Shown here piece by piece: positions 22,001 to 34,203 of a DNA stretch of 64,000 bases. The notes beneath the pieces were generated by a model. It saw only the letters and a list, made by a program, of their open reading frames with translations. It searched no databases and was not told where the DNA came from. This DNA comes from Saussurea involucrata (taxonomy: Eukaryota > Streptophyta > Magnoliopsida > Asterales > Asteraceae), in the NCBI GenBank assembly GCA_033807775.1, contig CM066326.1, positions 94,404,873-94,468,872 of the forward strand. The letters are read 5' to 3'. How positions within the stretch are numbered: position 1 is the stretch's first letter; the number at the start of each line of letters is the position of its first letter. A program made the position numbers and the translations under genes.

Positions 22001-22500
22001 NNNNNNNNNNNNNNNNNNNNNNNNNNNNNNNNNNNNNNNNNNNNNNNNNNNNNNNNNNNNNNNNNNNNNNNNNNNNNNNNNNNNNNNNNNNNNNNNNNNN
22101 NNNNNNNNNNNNNNNNNNNNNNNNNNNNNNNNNNNNNNNNNNNNNNNNNNNNNNNNNNNNNNNNNNNNNNNNNNNNNNNNNNNNNNNNNNNNNNNNNNNN
22201 NNNNNNNNNNNNNNNNNNNNNNNNNNNNNNNNNNNNNNNNNNNNNNNNNNNNNNNNNNNNNNNNNNNNNNNNNNNNNNNNNNNNNNNNNNNNNNNNNNNN
22301 NNNNNNNNNNNNNNNNNNNNNNNNNNNNNNNNNNNNNNNNNNNNNNNNNNNNNNNNNNNNNNNNNNNNNNNNNNNNNNNNNNNNNNNNNNNNNNNNNNNN
22401 NNNNNNNNNNNNNNNNNNNNNNNNNNNNNNNNNNNNNNNNNNNNNNNNNNNNNNNNNNNNNNNNNNNNNNNNNNNNNNNNNNNNNNNNNNNNNNNNNNNN
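22001..22500. other. Assembly gap (500 N)
   Basis: Exactly 500 undetermined bases, which is a common placeholder size, so the true length is unknown. The gap hides the continuation of the gypsy element whose 5' LTR lies at 23577-25720. Confidence 0.99.
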
Positions 22501-23576
22501 TTACAACAATTTTTGGCTTATCATGAAAAGAGTGGGATATTTTGCAAATCATTAAGCTCGAGGTTTCAATGTGTACTGTGAATGAAATTACCCTTTCTTT
22601 AAACATACGCGTGCACTTTCTGACTCATTTTCGATCAAAATTTATATTTACACATTTGACTTAAATCGTGAAAATTTCGTGTTACATAAACGAACGCCAT
22701 GCATGAGACTCCACTTGTAAATGAAGGCTACTCACTCAAACAAGGTCAACCCCTTTCCTCCCGCAACCTATCATTGACACTGTACCTTCGACTAAAGGTC
22801 GTCCCTCTCGGTCTTGCAACAACTTGTAGTACATACGTTCTACATCTCACTTACTCAACCATTTCCTACTATTTTCGTTCTGACCAGCTATCTCATTTTC
22901 TACTTCTACATGCTTCCTTTTCACTATAGGTATCTTATTTCATTAACCTTGCCATTGAAAAGCTCGATTAATAAATTAGAGCTCCACTGACACTTTCAAG
23001 ATTTTGACACCGCCCTTTCTGACCATCCCAACGGACCTATCCCATGATTTCTAGAATTGGGACTCTCCCGCGACAGGAGTCTTACTCAACTTAAACATTC
23101 ATCCTCTCCGAATTCACACATAGCTACCTCTAGACAACTCATTACACTCTATACAACATTTCCTCTCTATGATGTATACATACATCACCTCATAAGTGAC
23201 TTCTCATGAAACTTTCCCAACAAGGGGTCTCAGTCTACACCTCAGTGATCTTACTAACCTTCTAAATTACTAGAACACGACACATGACTAGCTTCAGACT
23301 ACAACTCCGGAATAATAAGGCAGGTTAAGCACATACATGTACCTGTAAGTTCGCAATTTCACTGGCCAGGTGAAATTTCAAACTTACCTTACATGACAGT
23401 CCTCAGTACCCTATTAGTCCTATCTCTACAATAGTGTCCCCCCTAACGCATTTTCTGTATCTACAATAGTGCCCTCCTAACGCATTTCTTATTCTCAGTT
23501 GTGATTTCTACTCCAAAGTTTAAGTTTAGGCCCGTCCGGTCACCTAAATCCCTTAAACTATGGCTCTGATACCAAC
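22501..23576 (-). mobile_element. Leader region of a Ty3/gypsy element
   Basis: This is the sequence downstream of the primer-binding site when read on the minus strand. I see no gag-like reading frame. It is probably the untranslated leader plus degraded sequence, cut off by the gap. A short duplicated phrase, CTACAATAGTGxCCxCCTAACGCAT, appears near 23427 and 23461. Confidence 0.5.
23561..23574 (-). other. Primer-binding site, initiator tRNA-Met
   Basis: On the minus strand TGGTATCAGAGCCA lies two bases inside the end of the LTR. It is complementary to the 3' end of plant initiator methionine tRNA, the usual primer of plant LTR retrotransposons. It fixes the element's direction as minus. 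Confidence 0.9.
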
Positions 23577-25720
23577 TGTAACAACCCGATCTAGATAAAG
23601 TATGCAATTCATATAAAATAGAAATATCCCAAAAACGGGTCCCAAAATTTCTTACATCAAATCAAAATCTGGTTGGCGGAATCAACCTACACAACTGAGA
23701 ATAACGTCTAAACTGAGCTAAAGTGTCGCTACACTATCAAGCCTTCTCGCTAACGCCTTGCTCACTTGCCAGAGCCTTTCATTACCTGTTTTCCTGAAAA
23801 GGTTTTAGTTTGAAAATGCGAGGGTTAGACCATAAGGTCTAGTGAGTCCCTCCTGACAGTTCTCAAAAGCATTTAAAACATTTTATCTTCTCAGTATAAA
23901 TCATTTATAAATCTGCTCATATAGAAACATTCACAAAATAAAGCCCGCCCCTCGGAAATTGGCACCCTGAAGTCACCCTAAGGTGACAACGAGTCAGTCT
24001 CATGCTGCCTTACGTGGGCCACACTACTCCTGGCATAAAGGGACTACTTTCCCGCATGAGCACTGGCGGGACTACTTTCCCGTCTTGGCCAGTTTACGTC
24101 TCAAACAATGTATGCATACATCTCATAAAATCTTTAAACAAACTCCCATGCAGTTAAAGCATATAAATAATCATGCGAATAAAAGCACAATTATAACACG
24201 TGGCATTTCTCATCATATACTTGCTTTAGAAAACATATTAAAAGCCACACATTTTAGTTAGAAAACTCACCTGGCTTGCTTGCTCTAAAGCTCCTCACTT
24301 ACACTTCTGATCTCTAGGTGGAACACCTATTATATTAATAACGTACGTCATAATTCGTTCATTTATTACTCGAGTTAAATCCCGAACTCAACCCAAACTT
24401 ATCTAAGTTGGTAGATTACACTTCTAGTCCAAAATCATAATTAATGGTCTTTGCTTACCCAACCATTTGAAATGCTAAACCGGATCCGTTAATTTACCCA
24501 ACTCTAGATTCTCAACATAATAGTAGTAACACTGGATCCTAAATCTCAGCCTCAAAATAAATGAACCCCGGATTTATATATATAAAACGGGACCTTAGAT
24601 TAACTCGATTACACCCAAACCCAAATTAAATAATACATGGAAGCCCAAAATAGTTAACGAATTAAATCCATAGTTAATTAATAACTCGAAGTCCAGTAAG
24701 CCAACCTATTTATCTACTTGAAACCTATGTCTCAAACATGTGGCTAACCACAAACAAAGTAGAATTTGGATATCAATTTCTATGACCCACGTGGCCCAAA
24801 GAATAAATCTGGCCCAATATTTGATTAAGCACCGACCCACTTTCATTTACTTTCGGTCCAAAGTCTCAATAAGCTTTGCGCTAAGCAAGCTTTGCGCCAG
24901 CAAGCTTGCGCCAAGCAAGCTTGCGCCAAACAAGCTTGCGCCAAACCTGGTTTCTTTTCTTCTCTCTCGCACTTGCAGGTTCCGACCAAATACCAATTTC
25001 AAAATGTTTCTACTAACCAATCCTTCCTAAACATTCCATTTAATGAGGCTTTAACACATATTCTTACATAATCCAGCTTCAAACTACCCCTTAATCCAAC
25101 AGAATTTAAATAAACAAATGATTCCAATAAATTAGCAAACCCATTTAGATTAGCATACAGAGCCCCAAAAACTCAATCCTAAACACTAGGAACAAAAACT
25201 AAGGAGAAAATGGCTTAGATTAAATACCTGGATTTTGATTGTAAGAACTTCTCCTCTCTTTCTCCCGAATCGCATGAAATAGCCAACTCCGCCACCACCG
25301 CCGGCGACCACCACCGGCAGCCGACTGTCGGCGTTCCAAATCTGTCCATTTCGCTGCTTCTTTCTCTCGTCGTCTCTCCCTCTCTCTATCGCAGCTCTCT
25401 CTCTCTCACTCTCGCTGCCTCTTTCTCCGTCGTCTCTCTCTCTCGCTGTCTCTTTCCCCGGCGCACCCACAGGACACACACACAAGACCAATTAACTGTT
25501 TCTTTTCTCCTTTCTTGATGAGCAACAGCTCCCACACCCACATAACCCTAAATAAGTATATGCTTTGTTTTCTTTTTCTAAACCTGCAGCCAAAAGCGGC
25601 GCACAAGAGTAGGGAAATTAATTTCCCAATTTTCTCATCTTACCCTCAAACTTATTTTAAATGAACAATTATAACCCCTCACTTTCATTTAACTCACATT
25701 ACTTAATTTGGGTTATTACA
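23577..25720 (-). mobile_element. 5' LTR of a Ty3/gypsy element (family A)
   Basis: Read on the minus strand the LTR begins TGTAATAACCCAAATTAAGT and ends GATCGGGTTGTTACA, 2,144 bp, immediately followed by a tRNA-Met primer site. It contains a tandem array of AAGCTTGCGCCA-type words (24875-24945), a CT-rich stretch (25370-25450 as printed) and the phrase GGTTAGACCATAAGGTCTAG (23823-23842) that is shared with three other gypsy LTRs in this window. Reading frames on either strand here look random. The other LTR is beyond the gap or lost. Confidence 0.85.
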
Positions 25721-26627
25721 AAGGATAAATCAATCCTTGATCAGATAATTGTAGTCTGGAAGTATTTTCGATCGACATCGTATTTTCCGATAACTTTCTC
25801 ATCACCTCAATGCAATCCAATCCAATCCAAAACAAAATTAAAACATATACAAGGACAAAGAGTAGAGTGCTCAGAAGGATCCATTGGTTGTTTTTATGGT
25901 TATCTGCATTAGTCCCTCTCTTTTTTATGGCACTTTTTACTTATTTTTAAGTTATTAAAAATTATATATATTTTTTAAATTGCTTATTAGAAAAAAGTAT
26001 CTTAATGGTGTGGCTTAGAGTCAAACTCTAAATCACACCGCATATGCGGTTTAAAGGTTTTTCTAAACTGCAAACCACATCGTGTATGCCTTAAACTGTA
26101 AAAACTTGTACCGTGAAATGTGGTGCAGTTTATACGGATTGTATCTAGCGCACTTCATTAATCAAATATTAAGAAATAATAACTTCAAAATAAATTAAAC
26201 GATGATGTAAAGCTCGAATATGTACGGAATGTGTAACTAACAATAGTGTAAACACAAACTAAAAGTACGGTAAACAATCTAAATATATCTGAAAAAATAA
26301 TTTGAATATAATGTTTGACAAAAAAACAAAAAACAAAAGAAAGATGACACAATAAATATATTAAATATTTTCATTTGAAAAATAATTAGATAGTTTATAT
26401 CATTGGTTTTGTGTGATGTAAGAAACTTTAGTAGTTGTAGAATGTCTAATTCACAAATCATACCCTCCAGTCCAAATACGTAATGCCAAATTAACAAAGT
26501 GTCTTTGAATATTCAATTGTTACAAGACTAATCTCAATTTGGCCCAAATCCATCTAAGAGGACCAATTAAGTCCATCTCATTAAAAGGATCTTCCAACCA
26601 AATAGGATATATGCTCTTGCCTCTTGG
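25721..26627. other. Spacer downstream of the IDD gene
   Basis: AT-rich DNA without coding sense. Positions 26008-26160 carry small inverted words (GCACACCGCATATGCGGTTT; AACTGCAAACCACATCG) typical of small hAT-type nonautonomous elements, but no full element was closed. The part next to 26627 is probably the 3' untranslated region of the IDD gene. Confidence 0.45.
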
Positions 26628-28272
26628 TCATTCGTCCCAAATGGGCTTTTCAAGGGCTAAAGAATCCCCATGGATAAGTTGTTGTTGTTGTTGAAAAGGA
26701 TGATTCATCACTTGACTTGTCGCTTCAAATTCAAACCCACTAAATCTCTGTTGTTGGTCTTGAATTATTAATGGTCTTGATCTGCCCATCCCCAAAAAAT
26801 CAACCGTTAATGTGTCATTGCCGCCACCGCCACCTACTGTTGACGGGCTTTGCCCCATGGCCGGATTCCCTCTACCTTGAATCAAAACGGAGTTGCCATT
26901 GCCTCCATCTTCGAGATTTTCTATGTTCTTAATGAATCCATGACTTTGCTCTCCTCCCATTAACAACTCACCATAAATTCCCATCTCATTATTACCTAGA
27001 TTGGGATTTAGGCTCGGGCCCAGGCCCGAACCAAACATATCTTGTTGGTTGGACTTTTGCAAGGGATTGTATCCTTCACTACCAACATTAATTTCCCCTA
27101 TAGTTGTTCGATTGGACTGGGTGTGGTAGTTGTCATAGGGACCCACTCGTTGGAGCCCGTAAGGAGACGTAGGCCTTGGCCCGAGTGAATTGAGTGGATC
27201 CGGGCCAACCATGCTTGTAACAAAGCTCTTCTGCATCATTGGGGAATTGATTGCATTGCTGGCAGTGGCTCCCATTTGGGCTGCTTTCTGAAGTAAGGCC
27301 GTCGCAGACATATGGCCCGCGGGTCCAGAAAGCAGCCCTCCACCTTTATTATCTTGTTGGAAGTACCCATAACCTAATGGCCCATTTGATGAGCTAAGTT
27401 GTAGCCCAGAAGAGGATGAGGATCCGCCTCTTGGGTTTCCGGAAAGGGTGCCAGAGCTACTGGAGAACATGCCCCCTGACATATTCAATGGCTTGAACGA
27501 CATCGGAGCTAATTCTTGAGGAAGCGTTTTAACTGGGCTTTTTAGGTCATAATTGTTGAAATCGGGTAACCCCATCAACTCGTTGGTCCTAGAGTCCATT
27601 GACTTGGATGACATTATATGATCAGACATATGTTGATGTTGTAACATTCCTTGGTTCACTTTGTTGTTTTCTTCGGTTAACGCATCACAAAATGCTCTAT
27701 GAGTTATAAAGCTATCTCTTCTGTAAAAAAAAAAATATATATATATTTGTCACATAAGGCAATTATTTATTATTATTATTATTTTTGCTTTTGTGATCTC
27801 TAAGGTTTCAACTAAAACCTAATTTGTACTATATGGAATAAAGATAATTGGTTTAGGAAAACGAACCTAGAGAAGATAGTGCCACAATCGCACTTATATT
27901 CGCGGGTGCCACACGTCTTTTGATGAGCCTTCCAGTCAGACTGAACCGCGTACTTCTTGGAACACTTGTCGCATTTCCATTTCTTCTCTCCGTGTTTCCT
28001 ACTGTAGTGTTTCTTGATCCCAGTGAGATCACCTAGTGCCCGAGCCGGATTGTGATGAACACAAGACGGCTCGGGACATACGTACACCCGCTTCTTGATC
28101 TCGGTGCTAGTTCTTTGTCTCAACTTCCACGGAAGATTATGGCCTCGTCGATGCAGTTGTAGGTTTTGGTCTCTTTGAAAACCTTTGCTGCAAATCTCAC
28201 ATACAAACCTGTTTGTCGCCATTAGTGTTGTTGGTGATAAAGCAATCACGTCTGCTGTAGGATCTGTATGAA

Positions 28273-28314
<42 letters not shown>

Positions 28315-28604
28315 TAATTTAATATAATTTTACATAAATATTAGTTGTTAATTTATGTTGGAGACATGAATTTTGAATTTGAAGATCAATTAATTTTTCC
28401 AATCATTTGTGCAACTCTAAACACAAACAAACCTGGAGTTCCTGGTAGGTTTCTTTTCTTCTTAGGGGGTGGAGGAGGTGGTGGAAGTGAAGTGGAAGCA
28501 TTGGTGGCATGGAAATGGTTTTTAAGTTGCTTATGATCTTCACCACCACCAGCAGCTTCTTCTCCTGAAGAAAAACTCCCTTCATCTCCACTGATATTTG
28601 ACAT
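26628..28604 (-). CDS. INDETERMINATE DOMAIN (IDD) C2H2 zinc-finger transcription factor
   Basis: Three exons on the minus strand, 28604-28433, 28263-27867 and 27720-26628, give a 553-residue nuclear protein. The N-terminus is short and acidic/serine-rich, with a proline run and the nuclear signal P-K-K-K-R-N-L-P-G (residues about 47-56). The ID domain follows with four fingers: C79-C82-H95-H99; C120-C125-H143-H148; C155-C158 with H171-C175; C182-C184 with H197-C201. Intron 2 cuts the last finger at S-R/R-D-S-F, the usual site in this family. The C-terminal half is rich in S, G, N and Q and holds the family's L-T-x-D-F-L-G motif near residue 495 (here L-T-V-D-F-L-G). IDD proteins bind DNA and act with GRAS proteins (DELLA, SHR/SCR) in growth and patterning. 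The first exon suggests the IDD1/2/7 group, but I cannot name the orthologue. All splice sites are GT-AG and no lesion is visible. Confidence 0.95.
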
Positions 28605-31114
28605 GCTGCTATGTAGCTCTTAATTAATTAAAAAAACTAATTAACCAACTAGATTAACTTTAGGGTTTCTGACTGCAAGTTTTTCTAAGGAAAAAACCAG
28701 AAGAATGTATTCTGGTTTGAATTATTGAGGGTTTGCATGGATGGATTATGTGTCTTTGTTTGGCTTTTATATATATATATATATATATGACCCCTATAAA
28801 CATTTATCAAAATTGTCTCTATATGATATTATAAATTAAATCTTAACTTTATAATATAATATGATTGTCCTAAAAAAGTATTTGATTATTTTTCAAATAA
28901 TCATATATTATAAAAGCCAGTTAGTTAAACTTTATGAATAATAATTAATACTGGAACGAAAGAAGTAATAAAAAAACCATTTACTTTTCATGGTAATCAA
29001 TTTTCACGATTCCTCCAAATTTAAACAATTTTCATTTTCTCTCTTACTTTTATCAGTTTTGAAAATTTTATTAATTTCCCCAAAATATCCATGTCTCCAT
29101 TTTGGAAAATATTCTAAAATAATTAGTTTTATTTGGAGATTTGTCATAGAAAATAATTAAGATTAAATTCCACAATGATGAACTAGTCATATTAGGCACA
29201 AAAGTTTAACATGCATATATAGCATGAGATTATGGAAACCCTTGGTATCTATCTATTTCCATTCAACTCGTAAACAAACAAGATGGCAGAAATTTTAATA
29301 TATATATATATAGCCTTAGGTTCAATAGAGAAGTCCAAATATTTAGAGAAGTGATCTTGGCCATTTATTCGGTCAAGATCGGTTATAATTGGTCAAAAGT
29401 TGCGGATGTTCCAAAAAATAGAAGGGCAATTTCGTAACTTTTACAAAAAACACGGGCTGAGTTCATATATGAATCTGTGTGATTCACATATGAACTATAC
29501 GTTCATATATGAACTCTTTATAACTAATTCATATATGAACCTTTGTGTTTCATATATAAAACTAATTAACTGTAGGTTCATATATGAATCAGTTGAACCA
29601 ATTAATTGATTCATATATGAATCTTTGTGTTCATATATTAACCTTTGTGATTCATATATGAATTTTTTTAACTAATTCATATATGAACCTTTATGTCAAC
29701 TAATAACGGATTGAAATTTTATTTAAAAAAAATTAAACTTGGTGTTTTTGGTATTAAGTTCTTTATTATATCTCCAAATTCTTTTTACCATGTTAAACAC
29801 TTTTTATATAATTAAAAAGTTGCCATCATATTTGTCAAACGAAAAACAACTTTTTTGTTGATATTCCATTTAAATATAATCAATTTAACACCCAATCCTT
29901 AAATAATTATATTATTAAAAAAACAAAAATCATTAAAAATTGTTATTATATTTTTTAGTTACAAATCAATTACATATTTATAATTATATAAATAATTTTT
30001 TTCTGAATATGTGAATAAAAAGGTGATTAAAGTCTTGTTTGAAAATGTTAGAATATTATTATTATTATTATTATATATGTTTTCTTTGAATAAAATTAAA
30101 CCATGTTAGAATATATACTATATAAATTGTATTTTATTATATTTGAAACTCAACATCATAAATATTAAAATCACAAACTTATGTAATTACAAACAAATTA
30201 ATCCGGCTAAGAATTAGAAACAAGAAGGCGACAGAAATTAGAATATCAAATAAATTAACAAAATTCTAAAATTCCAGTCAATATAATCTATCAACTTATT
30301 TAAAAAGTATATTTTGAAAAAATTGGACATGGTTTTCATCGCTGAATATCGATGTATCTAATGTAAAACGATTAGCCAACAAGGTAACGACGATTATGAG
30401 TTTCCATAATTTTATTTTCATAAAATAAATAAATAAATAAATAAACAAATGGTTGAAGATGGGAGACCAGGACACTTGCTAATTGACATAAACAAAGGAA
30501 CCTCAACCGGCAACATTTTTTAATTCCATATTTTGTCTTTTTAAAATGATGTTATAATCTTTTTTTTATTATTATTATTTTAGAAACATAATTCTCTTTG
30601 GAGACATGGTTATAAATTATTGTAAAATAATGTTAATTAAAATATATTCAAAATAAGTAAATTAACACTATTGTGTATGTGTTTAAAAGGGGAAGAGGGT
30701 GCTAAAAAATGGTATGTGTGCAAGGAGAAATGGGCATCAAAAATGTTGTTTGACTATTACAAAACCAAAATAGGAGGAGGAAACCGGAGTTGGAGAAGGT
30801 TCGGAGAATAGAATAAATAACCGACACAGAACCGATGAACCCATGGTGGTTGACGAGTTGGAAAAGAAAAAGGGTAGGGTGGGTATATGTAATTTAATAT
30901 CATTTCTGTTTACTTTTCTAAAATAAAATCAAATAAATGAAGAAAATAGCAAAACATGCAGGAGTTAACAGACTTCGTTAATACCGTTAGTTTCATAGAC
31001 CAAAAGCAAAACAAACTGACAACTGTAGTAATCAAATGTATAATTAGTTTAAAATGGATATTAGACTTGATAGTGAATACTGAATAGTAAACACAAGGGC
31101 CAAAAGTGTAACTT
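28605..31114. other. IDD upstream region and AT-rich spacer
   Basis: The first few hundred bases upstream of the IDD start are its promoter and leader, including a (TA)n tract at about 28768-28788. Beyond that I see no gene. Positions 29315-29700 hold a short-palindrome cluster (listed separately). Positions 29700-31100 are plain AT-rich sequence with ATT and AAAT microsatellites (30055-30072; 30422-30446). Confidence 0.6.
29459..29690. repeat. Cluster of TTCATATATGAA palindromes
   Basis: The 12-bp perfect palindrome TTCATATATGAA occurs about eight times in 230 bp (for example 29462, 29502, 29528, 29578, 29609), with near copies such as TTCACATATGAA. Spacing is irregular, with linkers like CTTTGTGTT or TAACTAA, so it is not a simple tandem array. 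The cluster follows the phrase GGTTCAATAGAGAAGTCCAA at 29319, typical of an end of a plant repeat, so it may be the interior of a small transposon. Confidence 0.75.
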
Positions 31115-32918
31115 TGTAACACCCCATATTTTCAGCTCTTGTGATTTTAGAATAGAATGGAATGTTTGGTGGCCAAAGTGTAAAACTTGGAACTTATGTG
31201 CCAAGGGGGGGTGATTTGAAGAAGCTATAATAAGATGAAAAACCCTAAATTACTTCATTTTCATTTGGTTCATACGATTTGGGAGGAGATTGGAGATAGA
31301 AGAAGAACCCCAAGCGGAAGAGTGGTGAAAAGAGTTGCAGCAAATGATTTGAGTATCATCTTCAAGGTATGATCTCTCATTCCTTTCTTCTTCTTCTTCT
31401 CTATGTTTGGCTAGTCTAGAAATTGGTTTGGGGAAATTGATAATCCAATTGTTGGTTGAGTCTTAACCAATAAGAAAGAAAGCAAGTGATGTTGGGATTG
31501 ATTCCCTATGAGTTTTGATCATTTCAGTAAGGAACTTCATCTTGTTTGCTTAGTAATCTCCATTTTTCTATGGTTTGGGTTCATGAGTTTTGGGGCTTGA
31601 AATCATGAATCAATGGTTAGATTTTGGATGGTTTTGGTTGGATTATTTGATGTGTTGATGATGAGTAATTGTGGGGAAAGGTCTAGAACATCCACTATCT
31701 TATTTTGGATGCTTAAAAGTCGAATTGGGAGCATTTCGGGGGCATTAGAGTTGAGTTTTCGGACTGAATTTTGGAGTGCAGTCTGGGGAGTCACGAACAG
31801 GGACTTACGCGGTTTGCAAACCGCGTGGAAAGTGGCGTAAGCCTCTGTTTTGTGCACCTTCTTCGGTTCGCTTCGGGTTTCGGGTCTAGAATCGAGGCAC
31901 CGTTTGGGGGTTTTGTTTTAGGGGCTTAGTAGGGATGTTTTGGGATGTAATTAGGTGGTTTAACACCATTCTTATGACGTCCAATTCAGGTGTTCGGTTT
32001 AAACTAAAGTGGGTTTCGGAGCGTGTGTCGATGTGCGAATGCTAAGGTGAGTTCCCTTAACCCCCTTTTTGGTGCAAATGAAATGTTTTGCTAAAGATTT
32101 CGTATCTGGATTTGGTTTGAGCATGATGACATGATTAAACATTTTAGTAAAGGTTTCTTAACTGATTATGGTTACGAGCATGGTGACATGTTTAAACGTT
32201 TTGAAAGGTTTTATTGTACATGACATGGGAATGTTTACAAATGCATGCAAGTTATTTATACGTTCATTCATGCGTAAATGTTGATAGCATATGCTTGTGA
32301 TGAGGTTGTAAATGTGGGGAGTCGGGTTTGCACAGTGTGTCGGCACGGATGTTTGCCGTACCCGGCTTTGTAGGGTGTTTGCCGTACCCGGCTTTGTAGG
32401 GTGAATGCCGTACCCGACTTTGTAGGGTGAATGTCGTACCCGACTTTGTAGGGTGAATGCCGTACCCGGCTTTGTAGGGTGAATGTCGTACCTGGCTTAG
32501 TAAGGTGATAAAAGTTGCGACCACTGTGCAATACCCTTATGTGGAGTCGAACATTTAAACTGAATTTCCGTTTATTGTTATAATGGTTAAATGTTTTATA
32601 CTACTGTGTATATGGAACTGTTTTAAAGAGGGAATTCACTAGACCTCATGGTCTAACCCTCGCTTTTCAAAAACTAAAACCATTTTCAGATGATAGTCGT
32701 GTTTGGGATTTCATCTGGCGATGATGGAAGGGTGTGGCGTTGTTGAAGAGCTAGAGTCTAGCGAAGACTGTAGATTTCGTCAGGCTTCCTGTAGCATCTC
32801 AGTTGTGGGTGTGTTATCCGCTGCGAACTTAGAGTATAAGTAGCATTAATTGTATACTTTGGGACCAATTTTGGATGAAATGTTACAAGTTTTATTTTAG
32901 TGAAATTGGGTCGTTACA
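31115..32918 (+). mobile_element. Solo LTR, Ty3/gypsy (family D), with target duplication
   Basis: The 1,804-bp sequence begins TGTAACACCCCATATTTTC and ends GAAATTGGGTCGTTACA. It is flanked by AACTT on both sides (31110-31114 and 32919-32923). It contains the perfect 20-bp palindrome ACGCGGTTTGCAAACCGCGT (31807-31826), a 26-bp tandem array and the CACTAGACCTCATGGTCTAA phrase (32638-32657) shared with other gypsy LTRs here. No internal region is present. The orientation is taken from that shared phrase, which lies near the 3' end of the LTR. Confidence 0.9.
32349..32505 (+). repeat. 26-bp tandem repeat in solo LTR D
   Basis: About six copies of a 26-bp unit of the form GCCGTACCCGGCTTTGTAGG followed by GTGAAT or GTGTTT. 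Copies differ by single bases (GTCGTACCCGACTTTG and similar). The array lies upstream of the conserved CTAGACC hairpin, comparable in position to repeat clusters in the other gypsy LTRs of the window. Confidence 0.88.
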
Positions 32919-33232
32919 AACTTACTCTTAAATAATTGAAATACTTGATCTAAGGTATAGTTTTGTGGATGAATTCCGAATTTAACCTAACACTTTCGAA
33001 TCGAACTTAAACTCGTTTAAGGCTAAAATTCCCTTTAACTATGTTTACCATCAAATTATGGAGTATTAGATTCATATAAAACTTGAAAAACAAATCCTTA
33101 AAACGTAGGCTTGGCCCAACGATTATAAGAATGGGTTATGCTAGAATTCCAAATAGAAGCATTTGTGCCCGAATACCTGAACGGCTGAACCCATTTATTG
33201 CTTGTTTAGGCCCAATAGGGTTAGAGTAAAGT

Positions 33233-33410
33233 AGAGATGGTCAAACGGGCCCGGTCTGACCGGCGGAGGACAGGGACCGGGACCGACTTGAGACTGGCCT
33301 GGCCGGAACCGGTTGGGTCGCCAGTCCTTAACTGGTTCCAATTTTTATCCAAAAAAAGCCCCAACTAGAGACTGGTTATGGGACCGGCCAGGGTTTTATA
33401 TATAAAATTT
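33233..33410. repeat. GC-rich hAT-like fragment
   Basis: TAGAGATGGTCAAACGGGCC followed by GACCGG/CCGGCC words and ending near ATGGGACCGGCCAGGGTTTT. The AGGGATGGxCAAACGGGCC-like opening is typical of nonautonomous hAT elements. I could not find the other end, so this is a fragment call only. Confidence 0.35.
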
Positions 33411-33458
33411 ATATTTAAATGTATTTTTAATTATTTTTTTAAGTAAAAACGTATGTTA

Positions 33459-33736
33459 GACCATCTTCAATGGGGTCACTAAATCTTACACTAAACATTA
33501 AATTTGGTGTAAATGACACTATTCACGTCTTCAATGGGGTCTCTATTTTTCACACTAAATTTAGTGTAATGAATAGTATTACACAATATTTGGTGTAACA
33601 CTATTCATTTACACTACTTTTCACATCTTTTTAAAAAAATAGTGTTACCCATTGAAAAAGATTTACTATTAACACTAAAATTTACACTACTTTTAAAATT
33701 TGGTGTAAAATTTAGTGTGACCCATTGGAGATGCCC
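33459..33736. mobile_element. Tourist-like MITE
   Basis: A 278-bp element with ends GACCATCTTCAATGGGGTCAC and the inverse of GGGCATCTCCAATGGGTCAC, flanked by TTA on both sides (33456-33458 and 33737-33739). Its inside repeats words such as CACTAAATTTAGTGTAA. No coding capacity. Confidence 0.8.
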
Positions 33737-33739
33737 TTA

Positions 33740-34203
33740 GACCATCTCTAATGGGGTCACTAAATCTTACACTAAACACTAAATTTGGTGTAAATCTCAC
33801 TATTCACATCTCCAATGGAGTCACTATTTTCCACACTAAATTTAGTGTGATGAATAGTATTACACTATATTTGGTGTAACACTATTCATTTACACTACTT
33901 TTTATACCACTTTTTCAATTATATTTTTGGTCCCTCAATTTTGAGATTTATTATTTTTGTCTTTTAAAGTGTGAGTTTGAATTGGTATATATATATATAT
34001 TCTTTATATTAATTTTTTAATGTTTTAATTAAGTAAATAATATGCAACATGATAAAATATTCGATGCCCAATTGAAGTTGCAAGAGAAGTGACACCAATA
34101 GAGGTTGAAACGGTGATGAATGATAATAACCAATTTCAACAATTTCTCGCTCGTTATAGACAAATCAAAGACAAAGTGGCACACTTCGAGCTTCGAAATG
34201 CGT
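33740..34203 (+). pseudogene. Fragment of a Harbinger element with transposase C-terminus
   Basis: The left part (33740-33900) repeats the end and interior of the neighbouring MITE. Near 34072-34206 a reading frame gives about 44 residues ending Q-F-Q-Q-F-L-A-R-Y and H-F-E-L-R-N-A-L, which resembles the extreme C-terminus of plant Harbinger transposases. The frame is cut where the gypsy LTR begins at 34204. The rest of the transposase is not in the window. This suggests an autonomous relative of the MITE was deleted and then interrupted. Confidence 0.4.

Noticed and set aside
21968..22606. Long reading frames across 22001-22500
   Set aside because: They consist almost entirely of undetermined bases.
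22501..23576. Gag gene downstream of the primer-binding site of gypsy element A
   Set aside because: No frame shows Gag motifs or a zinc knuckle; all are short or broken before the gap.
25186..25606. Arginine/glutamate-rich frames on the minus strand
   Set aside because: They come from CT-rich microsatellite sequence inside the gypsy LTR.
29459..29690. CRISPR-like array of short palindromic repeats
   Set aside because: The organism is a plant, the spacing is irregular, spacers are not unique equal-length units and no cas genes exist.
32264..32531. Frames of about 86 residues with repeated G-Y/K-H-P-T-K motifs
   Set aside because: They are translations of the 26-bp tandem repeat within a solo LTR; no start context or homologue is expected.
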